Origin: Pseudomonadota bacterium
Lineage (GTDB): Bacteria; Pseudomonadota; Alphaproteobacteria; Acetobacterales; Acetobacteraceae
Assembly: GCA_021808055.1 (NCBI GenBank)
Contig: JAKBCH010000093.1
Location: 1 to 5,942, forward strand
Reading direction: 5' to 3'
DNA length: 5,942 nucleotides
The translations under genes and the position numbers were made by a program. The notes under the pieces are model-generated. The model did not search any database. It was not told the origin of the DNA and saw only the letters and a list, made by a program, of their open reading frames with translations. This document shows positions 5,802 through 5,942 of this stretch, in pieces (position 1 is the stretch's first letter; each line of letters begins with the position of its first letter).

Positions 5802-5848
5802 TTTCCACTGAGAACTGACCCTCTGGAGCTGAGATTTTCACTGAGAAC
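5796..5848. mobile_element. Remnant of an insertion-sequence end with two direct repeats (IS21-like)
   Basis: These 53 bp begin TGTTGATTTCC exactly where the IS630 reading frame is broken and end where the right flanking IS begins. They contain two direct repeats 33 bp apart: GATTTCCACTGAGAAC at 5800-5815 and GATTTTCACTGAGAAC at 5833-5848, matching at 15 of 16 positions. The first continues into TGACCC. Multiple copies of such TTTCAnTGAGAACTGACC-type motifs at an end starting with TG are a habit of IS21-family elements. No istA or istB coding remains. The family is inferred from recall of the motif style. The repeat structure itself is directly visible. Confidence 0.55.
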
Positions 5849-5866
5849 CTGACTCTGAATGGTAGT
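5849..5866 (-). repeat. Terminal inverted repeat of the right flanking insertion sequence
   Basis: CTGACTCTGAATGGTAGT is the exact inverted match of 94-111. It lies immediately outside a transposase stop codon, 4 bp from it, as in the left copy. It interrupts the second direct repeat of the neighbouring remnant, showing that this insertion is the youngest of the three nested events at this end. Confidence 0.7.
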
Positions 5867-5870
5867 GCGT

Positions 5871-5942
5871 CTAACCTTTGCGTGCGACTTTTCTTATCAG
5901 CAGGCGGATGTGGGCGAACAGGACCCATGCTGTTGCACTGGC
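5871..5942 (-). pseudogene. 3' end of an IS transposase (right flanking copy), cut by the window edge
   Basis: On the minus strand, from base 5942 in frame, 23 residues run to TAG at 5873-5871: ASATAWVLFAHIRLLIRKVA then RKG. The left copy at 1-89 has the same tail with substitutions, so these are two related, not identical, insertion sequences pointing their 3' ends at each other. Several of the differences are conservative at protein level (L/F, M/L, I/V). Most of the gene lies beyond the window. IS5/IS4 superfamily membership is an inference from the tail. Confidence 0.68.

Overview
The window looks like an accessory island from an alphaproteobacterium. The GC-rich coding and the insertion-sequence types would suit an Acetobacteraceae-like host, but this placement is an inference from overall impression, not from a marker gene. 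The island is framed by two convergent, diverged copies of one insertion sequence. The left edge (1-111) carries the 3' end of a transposase gene plus its terminal repeat. The right edge (5849-5942) carries the same end in inverted orientation. The two match at 79 of 94 positions, and the outermost 18 bp are identical.

Inside the left edge, on the minus strand, lies a complete Xre/MbcA/ParS-type antitoxin plus RES-domain toxin pair (1302 down to 173). The genes overlap by 4 bp (GTGA). The antitoxin is preceded by a clear Shine-Dalgarno site and a 41-bp near-perfect AT-rich palindrome (1313-1353), which is a good candidate for the autoregulatory operator. A gap of about 470 bp (1354-1821) follows. 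It holds no gene I can support, but has several small inverted repeats and a possible promoter.

The core is a tightly packed plus-strand operon, 1822-5184. It encodes a divergent TelA-family (toxic anion resistance) protein of 412 aa, an unrecognised 126-aa protein, and two proteins of 310 and 271 aa that each carry two YbjQ-type (DUF74, putative heavy-metal-binding) repeats. Junctions overlap by 4, 1 and 1 bp (ATGA, TGATG, TAATG), so translation is probably coupled and the four products probably act together. TelA and YbjQ families are linked to toxic-anion, metal or envelope stress by name and context, but their biochemical roles are not settled. This operon is the most interesting part of the window.

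Downstream (5388-5848) is a transposon graveyard. The first 136 codons of an IS630-family transposase are cut off by a remnant carrying two direct repeats that resemble an IS21-family end. That remnant is in turn cut by the right-hand flanking insertion sequence. The overall picture is a stress-response cargo operon beside a toxin-antitoxin stabiliser, held between inverted IS copies, as in a composite transposon or a plasmid or genomic island built by successive insertions.
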